Positions 17,913 to 25,716 of a DNA stretch of 64,000 nucleotides are shown one piece after another. The DNA lies in assembly GCF_000621865.1 (NCBI RefSeq), contig NZ_JHXE01000012.1, positions 1 to 64,000 on the forward strand, in the 5' to 3' direction. A program made the translations under genes and the position numbers. Within the stretch, counting starts at the first letter, position 1. Every line of letters begins with the position of its first letter. The notes below the pieces were generated by a model. That model was not told the origin of the DNA. It made no database searches and saw nothing but the letters and a program-made list of their open reading frames with translations. The stretch comes from Pseudobutyrivibrio sp. MD2005 (GTDB taxonomy: Bacteria; Bacillota; Clostridia; Lachnospirales; Lachnospiraceae).

Positions 17913-19991
17913 TTATTTTGCCAATAACATCATAATCTTATTAGATCTAGCTACAAATTCTGTCATAGCCTCTGGTGACAATGGTGCATTAGCAATCTTA
18001 GCTAAATCATAAAGCTGAGCCGCAAATATAGGTGCGTTTTCTGCATCCTTATTGTTGAGGATATACTGTACCAAATCGTTATTTGCATTAAGCACAAGTG
18101 TCTCAGATGCTGAACCAAACATTCCCATATCCATTCCGCCCATAGCATACATTTTCATCATATCCTGCATACGGCGGCTTTCCTCTGAAACAGTAAGCAT
18201 TGAAGAAAGATCCTTGTTCTTGAACTTCTCAACCTTTACATCAAGACCTTCGTTATTAAGTGCTTTTCTAAATACCTCTGTAAGTGTATCAGTCTCTGCC
18301 TTAAGCTCATCCTCAGATGTTTCTTCTACCATTGAATCAGTAACATCTGCATCTATACGACAGAACTTGTAATTTTCGTTACGCTGCTCAAGCTGTGTAA
18401 TGAATGAGGTATCGATAGCATGATCAAGAATAACTGCATTCATACCTTGCTCTTTGAACATGGCTACATACTGTCCCTGCTGATTCATATCAGTTACATA
18501 GTAAACAGTCTTACGTGTATCTTCTGGCTCCTTAGATGCATCGGTGTCTTTATTTTCATCAACTACCTCAGCCTCTACCTTCTCACCATTTTCATCTGTA
18601 GCCTTCTCCTCTTCCTTGACAAGAAGCTCTGGAAGAGTAATGTACTTGTCGTTAATATCCTTGAATAAGATGTAATCGTTCATCTTATCGCAGAACTTGT
18701 TATCCTTTAAGCAACCAAACTTGATGAATGGAGCGATATCGTCCCAGTATTTTTCGTAAGATTCCTTTTCTGTCTTACACATTCCAGTAAGCTTATCAGC
18801 AACCTTCTTTGTAATGTACTCAGAAATCTTTGTAACAAATCCATCATTCTGAAGAGCAGAACGCGAAACGTTAAGTGGTAAATCAGGACAATCAATAACA
18901 CCCTTAAGAAGCATTAAGAACTCTGGGATAACTTCCTTGATATTATCTGCAATAAATACCTGATTGTTATATAGCTTGATTGTACCTTCGATTGAATCGT
19001 ACTCAGTATTAATCTTAGGGAAGTATAAAATACCCTTGAGATTGAATGGATAATCCATGTTAAGGTGAATCCAGAATAAAGGCTCTTTATAATCGTGGAA
19101 TACATCACGATAAAATGCTTTGTAATCTTCTTCTGAGCATTCTGAAGGATTCTTTGTCCAAAGTGGATGTGTCTCGTTAAGTGGAACAGGACGCTTTACA
19201 ATCTTAAGCTTATCCTTAGCTGGTGATACTTCTACCTGCTCTTTTGTACCATCTTCTTTTTCTTTCTCTTCGAATTTAGCTTCCTCATGAATCTCTTCGA
19301 TTACTTTATCTGTGTCGCGCTTATCGGCAGCATCGATTGTCTCGTATTCCTCTGGAGCATCCTTCTTTGAAAGATAAATCTCAGTAGGCATGAATGAACA
19401 ATACTTTTCAATGACCTCACGTGCTCTGTATTCATTAGCAAACTCTAAGCAATCCTCATTTAAGAAAAGTGTGATTTTGGTACCGACCTGATTCCAGTCG
19501 CCATCACCCATCTCAAACTCTGTGCCGCCATCACATTCCCAGTGAACAGCTGTAGCGCCATCTTTATATGATAATGTATCGATATGAACTTCATCCGCTA
19601 CCATAAATGCTGAATAAAAACCGAGACCAAAATGTCCAATAATCTGATCTGAATCAGCCTTATCCTTGTACTTCTCAAGGAAATCTGTAGCACCTGAGAA
19701 AGCGATTTGATTGATGTATTCATCTACCTCTTCAGATGTCATTCCAAGACCATTATCGATGAATGTAAGTGTTTTGTCCTCTGGGCTAACGATAACCTGA
19801 ACCTTAGCCTTATAATCAAGTGGAAGTGAATACTCACCCATCATATCTAACTTTTTGAGCTTTGTAATAGCATCGCAACCATTTGAAATAAGCTCTCTAT
19901 AAAAAATATCGTGATCACTGTATAACCATTTTTTAATTACTGGAAAAATGTTCTCACTTGTAATTGATAAACTACCCTTTTTGTTTCCCAT
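17913..19991 (-). CDS. htpG: Molecular chaperone HtpG (Hsp90)
   Basis: A cytoplasmic Hsp90 ATPase of 692 residues. It has the GHKL ATP site: ELISNGCDAITK near 35, DNGLGMT near 90, and GHFGLGFYSAFMVAD. The middle domain has the usual Arg region (LNVSRSALQ) and a C-terminal dimerisation domain follows. It is longer than the about 620-630 residues of enterobacterial HtpG because of two acidic/lysine-rich inserts, one before VKRPVPLNETHPLW and one before KTVYYVTD, recalling the charged linker of eukaryotic Hsp90. ATG 19991 with AAGGAG is chosen over a TTG at 20012. A strong promoter and a perfect CIRCE lie upstream, so HrcA control is expected. Confidence 0.95.
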   Translation of the reverse strand: MGNKKGSLSITSENIFPVIKKWLYSDHDIFYRELISNGCDAITKLKKLDMMGEYSLPLDYKAKVQVIVSPEDKTLTFIDNGLGMTSEEVDEYINQIAFSGATDFLEKYKDKADSDQIIGHFGLGFYSAFMVADEVHIDTLSYKDGATAVHWECDGGTEFEMGDGDWNQVGTKITLFLNEDCLEFANEYRAREVIEKYCSFMPTEIYLSKKDAPEEYETIDAADKRDTDKVIEEIHEEAKFEEKEKEDGTKEQVEVSPAKDKLKIVKRPVPLNETHPLWTKNPSECSEEDYKAFYRDVFHDYKEPLFWIHLNMDYPFNLKGILYFPKINTEYDSIEGTIKLYNNQVFIADNIKEVIPEFLMLLKGVIDCPDLPLNVSRSALQNDGFVTKISEYITKKVADKLTGMCKTEKESYEKYWDDIAPFIKFGCLKDNKFCDKMNDYILFKDINDKYITLPELLVKEEEKATDENGEKVEAEVVDENKDTDASKEPEDTRKTVYYVTDMNQQGQYVAMFKEQGMNAVILDHAIDTSFITQLEQRNENYKFCRIDADVTDSMVEETSEDELKAETDTLTEVFRKALNNEGLDVKVEKFKNKDLSSMLTVSEESRRMQDMMKMYAMGGMDMGMFGSASETLVLNANNDLVQYILNNKDAENAPIFAAQLYDLAKIANAPLSPEAMTEFVARSNKIMMLLAK

Positions 19992-20029
19992 TATTACGTC
20001 ACTCCTTTGCAATAAATCTCACTTAAATA

Positions 20030-20058
20030 ATGATAATACTGCATTTTCTCAAAGTCAA
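20030..20058 (-). promoter_or_regulatory. Sigma-A promoter of htpG
   Basis: Minus-strand TTGACT (20053-20058), 17 bp, TATCAT (20030-20035). The CIRCE lies only 7 bp upstream of the -35 box. Confidence 0.75.
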
Positions 20059-20065
20059 TAAAAAA

Positions 20066-20092
20066 TTAGCACTCATTTTAAATGAGTGCTAA
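20066..20092 (-). promoter_or_regulatory. CIRCE element (HrcA operator), also a terminator stem
   Basis: Perfect consensus TTAGCACTC (20066-20074), nine bases, GAGTGCTAA (20084-20092). HrcA binds this inverted repeat to repress heat-shock genes. On the minus strand the repeat is followed directly by TTTTTTATT, so the same sequence makes a rho-independent terminator for the thioesterase gene, whose stop is 7 bp away. Confidence 0.93.
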
Positions 20093-20099
20093 TAAGTCA

Positions 20100-20504
20100 T
20101 TATTTTTCCGATACACAGTAATAATCAAAGGTGCCTTTGCTGACTAATTCACCAGCTTCATCCACAACATCTACATCCACAATGCAGAATTTACGAGTAC
20201 GCTTAATAACGTGTCCCTTAGCTGTAATTCTTCCAGATTTTGCCCCTTTTAAGAAGTAATAGTTAGACTGTTGAGTAACATACTCTCTTCCATCTGCGCG
20301 AGATGAATATCCTGCACATGTGTCAGCAAGAGCAAAATGCGCACCTCCATGAGCTACTCCAAGCACATTTAAAGTCTCTGGAACAATATCAATATGTGCT
20401 GTAGCACCTGTTAATTCTATGTCATCTAAAACTATATGGTTGTACTTTACAAACTCATTTGCCTCTAATGAATGGCTTAGCATATCCATTAATTCTTTAC
20501 TCAT
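20100..20504 (-). CDS. PaaI-family hotdog thioesterase
   Basis: A 134-residue single hotdog-fold protein, probably hydrolysing acyl-CoA thioesters; the substrate is not evident. The active-site block VAHGGAHFALADTCAG has the HGG turn and the downstream Asp typical of PaaI/YbdB thioesterases. The C-terminal strands (ITAKGHVIKRTRKFCIVDVDV) fit the family. The frame begins at 20537, but ATG 20504 has GAGAGG upstream and gives the normal family length. It is a short unit ended by the CIRCE/terminator. Phenylacetate-pathway genes are absent, so a general housekeeping thioesterase is most likely. Confidence 0.85.
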   Translation of the reverse strand: MSKELMDMLSHSLEANEFVKYNHIVLDDIELTGATAHIDIVPETLNVLGVAHGGAHFALADTCAGYSSRADGREYVTQQSNYYFLKGAKSGRITAKGHVIKRTRKFCIVDVDVVDEAGELVSKGTFDYYCVSEK

Positions 20505-20554
20505 TTTATATCCTCTCTTCAATAAAACACTAGACATATTATATCAAAATAGCG

Positions 20555-20584
20555 TAAAAAAAGGACAACCGTTTTGGTTGTCCT
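20555..20584 (-). terminator. Terminator of the sugar ABC-lacI operon
   Basis: AGGACAACC (20562-20570) and GGTTGTCCT (20576-20584) form a perfect 9-bp stem with loop GTTTT, followed on the minus strand by TTTTTTTAC. It lies 7 bp after the lacI-type stop. A TATAAT (minus, about 20539-20544) immediately downstream may be the thioesterase -10 box. Confidence 0.88.
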
Positions 20585-20591
20585 AAATCCC

Positions 20592-21569
20592 TTATGTACT
20601 CTCCCTTTTCACAAGTGATACAGGTAGAAGTGTGCGCTTTGGTACTGTTTTCCCCTCTGATGCCGAAATGACCATGTCAACTGCGGCTGACGCCATTTCT
20701 TTTATAGGTTGATGGATAGTTGAAATAGGTGGATTAGTGATTTGGGAAATCATAACGTCATCAAATCCAACTAGCTTAATATCCTCTGGAACCTTTTTTC
20801 CAAGCTTTGAACACACTTGCAACACTTGTGAAGCTATAAGGTCAGAACTGGCAAAGACGCCGTCTATTTCATCATCCAGTCCTAACGCATCCTCAAGTAA
20901 ATCATGATAATCCAAACTGTTGTATTGTCCAATATTGGTCTCTACAACTTTGTAATAAATTCCGTTCTTTTCACAGACCTCTTTAAATCCCAATGTTCTG
21001 TCATCGGCTGGCATTGAATTCTCCGTTACACCGCTGACATTTAATAATCTTTTACAGCCCCTGTCAATTAGATGCATAGCAGCAAGCTCCCCTCCTTGCT
21101 TGTTATCACACTCTATTGCCGCTGTACCGTTCTCCACAAAACGCTCTACTGTAACAAGTGGAATTTTGCTATCTGTAAATTCCTGCACTGCAACACTTGC
21201 TGAAAAAAGAATTATCCCAGCAACTCGGTTGCTTGTGCACATATCAAGATACTCTTTTTCTTTATTATCTCTCCCCTTTGAATTATAAAGAATAATTTTA
21301 TATCCTTTTTTACTTGCAGCGTTTTCAATATTACTAATCATCTCCGCAAAATACGGATGTCTAATATGTGGGACAATGACACCAATTGTATTTGTAGACT
21401 TCTTTGATAGAGAGCGAGCAACTTCGTTTGGTGTGTAATTAAGCTTGTCCATCGCTGCAAAAACTTTTGCTCGAGTTGCATCACTAATATAACCCCTATT
21501 ATTAAGAACTCTGGAAACAGTAGTGACGGTTAAGCCACACTCTGCCGCCACATCCTTTAATGTAGCCAT
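20592..21569 (-). CDS. LacI-family transcriptional regulator of the sugar ABC operon
   Basis: A 325-residue DNA-binding repressor. The helix-turn-helix (TLKDVAAECGLTVTTVSRVL, 3-22) and hinge (TPNEVARSLSKKST) are followed by a periplasmic-binding-protein-like sugar domain (TIGVIVPHIRHPYFAEMI; SSDLIASQVLQVC; VKLVGFDDVMISQITNPPIS). ATG 21569 with AAGGAGGG is preferred over the extended frame to 21650. It is the last gene of the transport operon, 16 bp after the second permease, and a LacI-type palindrome overlaps the -35 box of that operon. It therefore very likely represses the operon including itself and is released by the imported sugar or its phosphate. Confidence 0.92.
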   Translation of the reverse strand: MATLKDVAAECGLTVTTVSRVLNNRGYISDATRAKVFAAMDKLNYTPNEVARSLSKKSTNTIGVIVPHIRHPYFAEMISNIENAASKKGYKIILYNSKGRDNKEKEYLDMCTSNRVAGIILFSASVAVQEFTDSKIPLVTVERFVENGTAAIECDNKQGGELAAMHLIDRGCKRLLNVSGVTENSMPADDRTLGFKEVCEKNGIYYKVVETNIGQYNSLDYHDLLEDALGLDDEIDGVFASSDLIASQVLQVCSKLGKKVPEDIKLVGFDDVMISQITNPPISTIHQPIKEMASAAVDMVISASEGKTVPKRTLLPVSLVKREST

Positions 21570-21585
21570 TAGGTCCCTCCTTAAA

Positions 21586-22440
21586 TTATTTAACAGCGCC
21601 AGCTGTGATACCTTCAACGATATATCTCTGTAAGAAGAGGTATAGAACAAGGATTGGAAGCATCGCTAAAAGAAGTGCCGCCATGATAAGTCCTGTATCT
21701 GTTGAATATGTACCGTAGAATACCTTTGTAGCAATAGGAATAGTGTATAATTCCTTACGACCTAATACAAGTGATGGAAGTAAGTAATCATTCCAGAATG
21801 CCATTGCATCAATGATTGCTACTGTAGCAATAGTAGGCTTCAATATCGGAAATACGATTTGAGAGAAAATCTGCCATTTGTTACATCCATCAATTGTAGC
21901 TGCTTCTTCAAGAGAAATAGGTACATTGGTGTGGATACTTCCATGGAACATAAATGTTGCCATAGAAAGTGAGAATCCAATGTGCATGAATATCAATGTA
22001 ATTCTATGATTCAAAATACCAAAAATTCCACCATAAAGAGAAACAAGTGGTACCATGAGAACCTGGAATGGAATAACCATTGAAGCAATCATAGTAACGA
22101 ATAAAATCTTGTTTGCTTTCCAATTATTTCTAACAATAAGATATGCTGTCATAGACGACAAGATGATAGTTCCTATTGTTGAAAAAATTGTTACGACTAA
22201 TGAGTTTCCAAATGATCTAAAGAAGTTCATCTTCTTGATAGCATTTGGGAAGTTCTCAAGTGTAAAGCCATGTCTACCAATCAAAGCTAAAGGATTAGCT
22301 GTGATATCTGACTTTACTTTAAATACATTCATAATAACCATAATGAAAGGGAATACAAATGCAATAAATAATATCGTAAGTACGATAATCATAAGGGCAT
22401 GTTTTATTTTTTTGTTGCGTGCTGCCTTTTCGTTTTCCAT
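21586..22440 (-). CDS. Sugar ABC transporter permease (MalG/CUT1 type)
   Basis: A 284-residue inner-membrane permease with six predicted helices. The EAA loop that contacts the ATPase is EEAATIDGCNKWQIFSQIVFP near 195, and the C-terminus (LQRYIVEGITAGAVK) is the hallmark of CUT1 family MalG-like proteins. The ATG overlaps the stop of the first permease by one base (TAATG), so translation is coupled. No ATP-binding gene is in the operon; CUT1 systems of Firmicutes commonly share an MsmX-like ATPase encoded elsewhere. The substrate is probably a di- or oligosaccharide. Confidence 0.93.
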   Translation of the reverse strand: MENEKAARNKKIKHALMIIVLTILFIAFVFPFIMVIMNVFKVKSDITANPLALIGRHGFTLENFPNAIKKMNFFRSFGNSLVVTIFSTIGTIILSSMTAYLIVRNNWKANKILFVTMIASMVIPFQVLMVPLVSLYGGIFGILNHRITLIFMHIGFSLSMATFMFHGSIHTNVPISLEEAATIDGCNKWQIFSQIVFPILKPTIATVAIIDAMAFWNDYLLPSLVLGRKELYTIPIATKVFYGTYSTDTGLIMAALLLAMLPILVLYLFLQRYIVEGITAGAVK

Positions 22441-23318
22441 TATGCCTGTACCTCCCCTTTCTTACCAACGTATACCTGTAATCCACCAATTACTGCACAA
22501 ATGATGAATAAGATTAATGCCTCTGCCTGGCCAGTACCATAGTTCTTATTAATGAACGCCTGATTGTACACGTGCATAGCTGCAAGTGCTGAACTACCAT
22601 ATGGATCACCGTTTGTGAGTGAAAGGTTAACATCGTAAACCATGAAGCATCTGGTAATTGTAAGGAACAAACATTGAACGAATGATGCTGTCATAAGAGG
22701 TATAGATATGTGAATGATTGACTGTGAACCTGTACAGCCATCAATTTTAGCCGCCTCAATAACATCTTCTGAAACGCTCATAAATCCAGCAACATAGATA
22801 AGCATCATGTAACCTGCATACTGCCAAACTGAAACAATAATCAATGCTGCGATTGCACCACTTTCAGTTGCAAGAAGTGATTTAGCGTTTCCACTTGAAA
22901 TAGTACTTGCAAGCTCAACAAGAGCTTTGTTAAATACGAACTTCCAAACATAACCTAATACGATACCACCAATTAAGTTTGGAACAAAGAAACCTGCTCT
23001 GAAAAAGTTCTGTCCTTTAATACCGCTTGTTACCATGTATGCAATGATAAAAGCTACTGCATTGACAAGGATAACTGCTATTGCAGAATAAATAAATGTT
23101 CTACCGAGTGATACCCAGTAACCTGAATCCGCAAATGCGTTAACATAATTCTCAACGCCTACGAATGGTTTTACACGTGAGACACCGTCCCAGCTAGTAA
23201 ATGTAAGATATAAACCATAAATAAAAGGTATGATTACCACACAAGCAAAAATCACTGTTGAAACGCCTGCAAAGAGCAAATACTGCTTTAATTTATAGCT
23301 CATGGTATTTGTTTTCAT
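22440..23318 (-). CDS. Sugar ABC transporter permease (MalF/CUT1 type)
   Basis: A 292-residue membrane permease with six helices, starting YLLFAGVSTVIFACVVIIPFIYGLYLTFTSWDG, the common MalF/UgpA beginning. The EAA loop is SVSEDVIEAAKIDGCTGSQSI near 200. The frame opens at 23366, but ATG 23318 has AAGGGA upstream, and the extra codons would cross the hairpin at 23341-23365, so 23318 is chosen. It follows the binding protein gene after 214 bp of structured intergenic sequence, which may lower its expression relative to the binding protein, as in other binding-protein operons. Confidence 0.92.
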   Translation of the reverse strand: MKTNTMSYKLKQYLLFAGVSTVIFACVVIIPFIYGLYLTFTSWDGVSRVKPFVGVENYVNAFADSGYWVSLGRTFIYSAIAVILVNAVAFIIAYMVTSGIKGQNFFRAGFFVPNLIGGIVLGYVWKFVFNKALVELASTISSGNAKSLLATESGAIAALIIVSVWQYAGYMMLIYVAGFMSVSEDVIEAAKIDGCTGSQSIIHISIPLMTASFVQCLFLTITRCFMVYDVNLSLTNGDPYGSSALAAMHVYNQAFINKNYGTGQAEALILFIICAVIGGLQVYVGKKGEVQA

Positions 23319-23340
23319 ATTGATTTCCCTTCTAATAAAT

Positions 23341-23365
23341 TGGGCCCTGAGAGTCTCAAGGCCCA
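23341..23365 (-). repeat. Hairpin between binding protein and permease genes
   Basis: TGGGCC-C-TGAGA pairs with TCTCA-A-GGCCCA with a single C/A mismatch. The minus-strand tail is only weakly T-rich, so it would be a leaky terminator or an mRNA-end stabiliser placed before the permease genes. Confidence 0.6.
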
Positions 23366-23380
23366 TATTATGATATTCAG

Positions 23381-23490
23381 TGTAGTTCGCCCTATTTATG
23401 GGCTCACAAGATGTAGACTCGCCATTTAAGATGCCTTCGTCTAATGTAGTTCGCCCTATTTATAATCAGCTTCGCTGATGAGGGCTCACA
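23381..23490 (-). repeat. Two copies of a 28-bp intergenic element, one carrying an inserted hairpin
   Basis: Plus-strand TGTAGTTCGCCCTATTTAT occurs at 23381-23399 and 23445-23463, each followed by GGGCTCACA (23400-23408; 23482-23490). In the second copy the two parts are split by a small hairpin, ATCAGC-TTC-GCTGAT. Within each copy GCCC and GGGC can pair, so both are hairpins in RNA. They lie between the binding lipoprotein and the permeases. Confidence 0.6.
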
Positions 23491-23532
23491 GCATAATTTT
23501 TACTCGCTTACAGCTTCGCAAAAAATATGCAT

Positions 23533-24819
23533 TTAATGTTCAATTGGTGTTGCAGACTTGAAGTATGTTTCTACTTCCTTAACTAATTCGTCTCTGCTCA
23601 TAGCCTCATCTAAGTACTTCTGCATAATCTCCTGACCTACAACTGTCATGTGATCATCTGGTAAGTAGTTGTAGTTAGGGATAAGCTTTCCAGCATCAGC
23701 GTAAGACTTAACTGATAATGAAAGTGGGTCAAGTGCTGAAGCATCAATGTTATCAAATGCAGGAACAAGTGCGCACTGCTCTGTTAAGAATGCATTTCCT
23801 TCGGGATCACTTACAAGCCAATTTAAGAAATCAAGAGCTGCCTGTCTCTGCTCATCTGAAGTAGCGTCTGAGCTATCTACGAAGATGTACTTAGAACCGC
23901 CACCTACAAGCTTTGTATTTGTATCATCAGATGTATTCTCTGGTACTGGCATAATTCCCATGTTCTCTGTGTAATCGTACTGGTTGATTACTGACCAATC
24001 CCAGTTACCACCAAACATGAATGCGATTTCGCCTTCAGCAAGCTTCATTGATGTCTCTTCACGATCTGCGTTAGCTGCTGAGCCCTTAGCATAGTTGTAA
24101 GCGATTAATGTATCAAATGTATCCATAAGTTCGTTGAACTTTTCATTGCTTCCAAGATCAGCCTCACCTGCAAGTAATGAGTTTACGAATGCATCTGGAT
24201 CTTCCTGCTGCTCGTATACTTCTGCGAAGTAGTGAGCTCCAAGTGACCAATACTCAGAAAGAACACCAACTGGCTGTTCCATTCCGCCTGCCTTAAGCTC
24301 ATCTAAAAGAGCCTTGAAATCATCAAGTGTTGCTACAGATGATGGATCAAATGTCTCACCTGTGATAGCTTCGATTGCATCTGCGTTGTAAAGAACACCT
24401 CTTGCCTCAACACAGAATGGGAAACCAGCAAGCTTATCGTTTACTGTAATACCAAGGTTTGTATGGCTAACCCAATCTTCATTTGAAAGATCGTAAGCAT
24501 AATCATCAGCAAGTGAATAAATATCCTTTGCATCTACCATTGTAAGTGTGTATGGATCATTAGATGCATACTTTGTTGCTACCTGAGAAGCAACAGTTGT
24601 GTCTGTGTCAGCGTTGTATACTTCAACGTGAACTCCTGTAGCATCCTCATAAGCCTCAGCCATTTCCTCGAACTGAGTCTGAATCTCAGTCTTAGAATTT
24701 AAAATTGTGATTGAAACCCCTGAACCAGAACCGTTAGAATCTGATCCGCCATTGCCGCATGCTACAAATGATGCTGACATAGTAGCTACCACTAAAAGTG
24801 ATAATAACTTCTTCTTCAT
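23533..24819 (-). CDS. Sugar ABC transporter substrate-binding lipoprotein (CUT1)
   Basis: A 428-residue extracellular lipoprotein. The signal peptide ends in a lipobox, SFVAC (Cys21), followed by a Gly/Ser linker. The body has the features of family 1 extracellular solute-binding proteins: ITILNSKTEIQTQFEEMAEAYEDATGVHVEVYN at the start, and a GEIAFMFGGNWDWSVI segment near 270. ATG has AGGAGG upstream. First gene of the operon, driven by a consensus promoter overlapped by a LacI-type operator. A binding-pocket preference cannot be read from the sequence alone; oligosaccharides are usual for this family in gut and rumen Lachnospiraceae. Confidence 0.93.
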   Translation of the reverse strand: MKKKLLSLLVVATMSASFVACGNGGSDSNGSGSGVSITILNSKTEIQTQFEEMAEAYEDATGVHVEVYNADTDTTVASQVATKYASNDPYTLTMVDAKDIYSLADDYAYDLSNEDWVSHTNLGITVNDKLAGFPFCVEARGVLYNADAIEAITGETFDPSSVATLDDFKALLDELKAGGMEQPVGVLSEYWSLGAHYFAEVYEQQEDPDAFVNSLLAGEADLGSNEKFNELMDTFDTLIAYNYAKGSAANADREETSMKLAEGEIAFMFGGNWDWSVINQYDYTENMGIMPVPENTSDDTNTKLVGGGSKYIFVDSSDATSDEQRQAALDFLNWLVSDPEGNAFLTEQCALVPAFDNIDASALDPLSLSVKSYADAGKLIPNYNYLPDDHMTVVGQEIMQKYLDEAMSRDELVKEVETYFKSATPIEH

Positions 24820-24864
24820 TACAATTAACCCTCCTTCAATAGGTTGTGTGTTGTTTATGTGAAG

Positions 24865-24893
24865 ATAATAGCATTGGCTATATGGTATGTCAA
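24865..24893 (-). promoter_or_regulatory. Promoter of the sugar ABC-lacI operon
   Basis: Perfect minus-strand -35 TTGACA (24888-24893), 17 bp spacer, TATTAT (24865-24870). The -35 box is inside the palindromic operator, so binding there would block RNA polymerase. Confidence 0.85.
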
Positions 24894-24906
24894 TCGGTTG
24901 ACATAC
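24885..24906. promoter_or_regulatory. LacI-family operator
   Basis: Perfect 9-bp arms GTATGTCAA (24885-24893) and TTGACATAC (24898-24906) around TCGG, with the central CG usual for LacI-family sites. It overlaps the -35 box of the operon that encodes a LacI-type regulator. Confidence 0.85.
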
Positions 24907-25027
24907 ATTTTAGGCCCCAAAATGCTCATTTTGTTAGAATGAGTTAATTTCTAGTTGTCATTTTTGTGCACTTTTTACATAATATCATCTCTCATTCAAA
25001 TTCTAAGAATGTTATTTAATGTTAAAC

Positions 25028-25038
25028 GTATGACATAC
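25028..25038. promoter_or_regulatory. Possible second half-site for the LacI-type regulator
   Basis: GTATGACATAC is a perfect 5+1+5 palindrome sharing GACATAC with the main operator about 130 bp away. It may be an auxiliary site for looping or a chance match. The rest of 24907-25049 shows nothing recognisable. Confidence 0.3.
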
Positions 25039-25049
25039 CATAAAGAAAA

Positions 25050-25084
25050 AAATAAAAAAAGCGTTATCGCATATACGATAACGC
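25050..25084 (-). terminator. Terminator of the histone-like gene
   Basis: GCGTTATCG (25061-25069) and CGATAACGC (25076-25084) form a perfect stem with a 6-base loop; the minus strand continues TTTTTTTATTTTTTTC. Confidence 0.9.
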
Positions 25085-25117
25085 AAACAGTTCCAACAAA
25101 ATACTACTAATTTAATT

Positions 25118-25561
25118 TTAAAGATCTACAGAGCCTACGCGGTCCTTATTAGCAACATAATAAATCTTGCGCTCTTCTGGCTTGATGTAGATATTGATTT
25201 CCTCAAGAGTCTCTTTCTTGTAATCCTTCTTGAACTGAGCCTGAGCTTTCTTTAAGCACTCAGCCTCTGTGAACTCACGATCCTGATACTGAACAACTGC
25301 TGTTGTTACTACAGCCTTCTTAGCCTTAGCTACTGTCTTCTTAACAGCCTTTGTAGCTGTCTTCTTTACTGTCTCAGCCTTCTTTGTAGCTGTAGCCTTA
25401 GCCTTTGTAGCTGTCTTCTTTGCTGTTGTAGCTTCCTTCTTAACTTCTGTTACGGCTTTCTTTGTAGCCTCTGTTGCATTAGCCGCTGCAACCTTTACTG
25501 TACTAGCAGCTGATGCAGCTGACTTCTTTACGTCATCAACTGTTACTTTTGTTGTTACCAT
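25118..25561 (-). CDS. Histone H1-like Lys/Ala-rich protein with a DUF6465-type C-terminus
   Basis: A 147-residue protein. Residues about 10-90 are made of Ala, Lys, Thr and Val in KKA/TATKKA repeats, like the C-terminal tail of histone H1 or bacterial HU-tail proteins, and should bind DNA or RNA non-specifically. Residues about 90-147 form a small folded domain (VVQYQDREFTEAECLKKAQ...NIYIKPEERKIYYVANKDRVGSVDL) that I recall as DUF6465, frequent in Lachnospiraceae. ATG has AGGAGGG; a strong terminator follows. It is a single-gene unit and probably abundant. A role in nucleoid packing is likely but not shown by the sequence. Confidence 0.8.
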   Translation of the reverse strand: MVTTKVTVDDVKKSAASAASTVKVAAANATEATKKAVTEVKKEATTAKKTATKAKATATKKAETVKKTATKAVKKTVAKAKKAVVTTAVVQYQDREFTEAECLKKAQAQFKKDYKKETLEEINIYIKPEERKIYYVANKDRVGSVDL

Positions 25562-25716
25562 TTTTTCACCCTCCTATATGAGCAAAACATTATTATTTTT
25601 TTATTAAGGTATATTATAGTCATTTACATTTGCAATTGCTAGTATTTACCCCTAATTTTCTACCAAATAACTAATAAAATTATAATAATCTTCACTTTTT
25701 CGTATAAATTGCGTAA

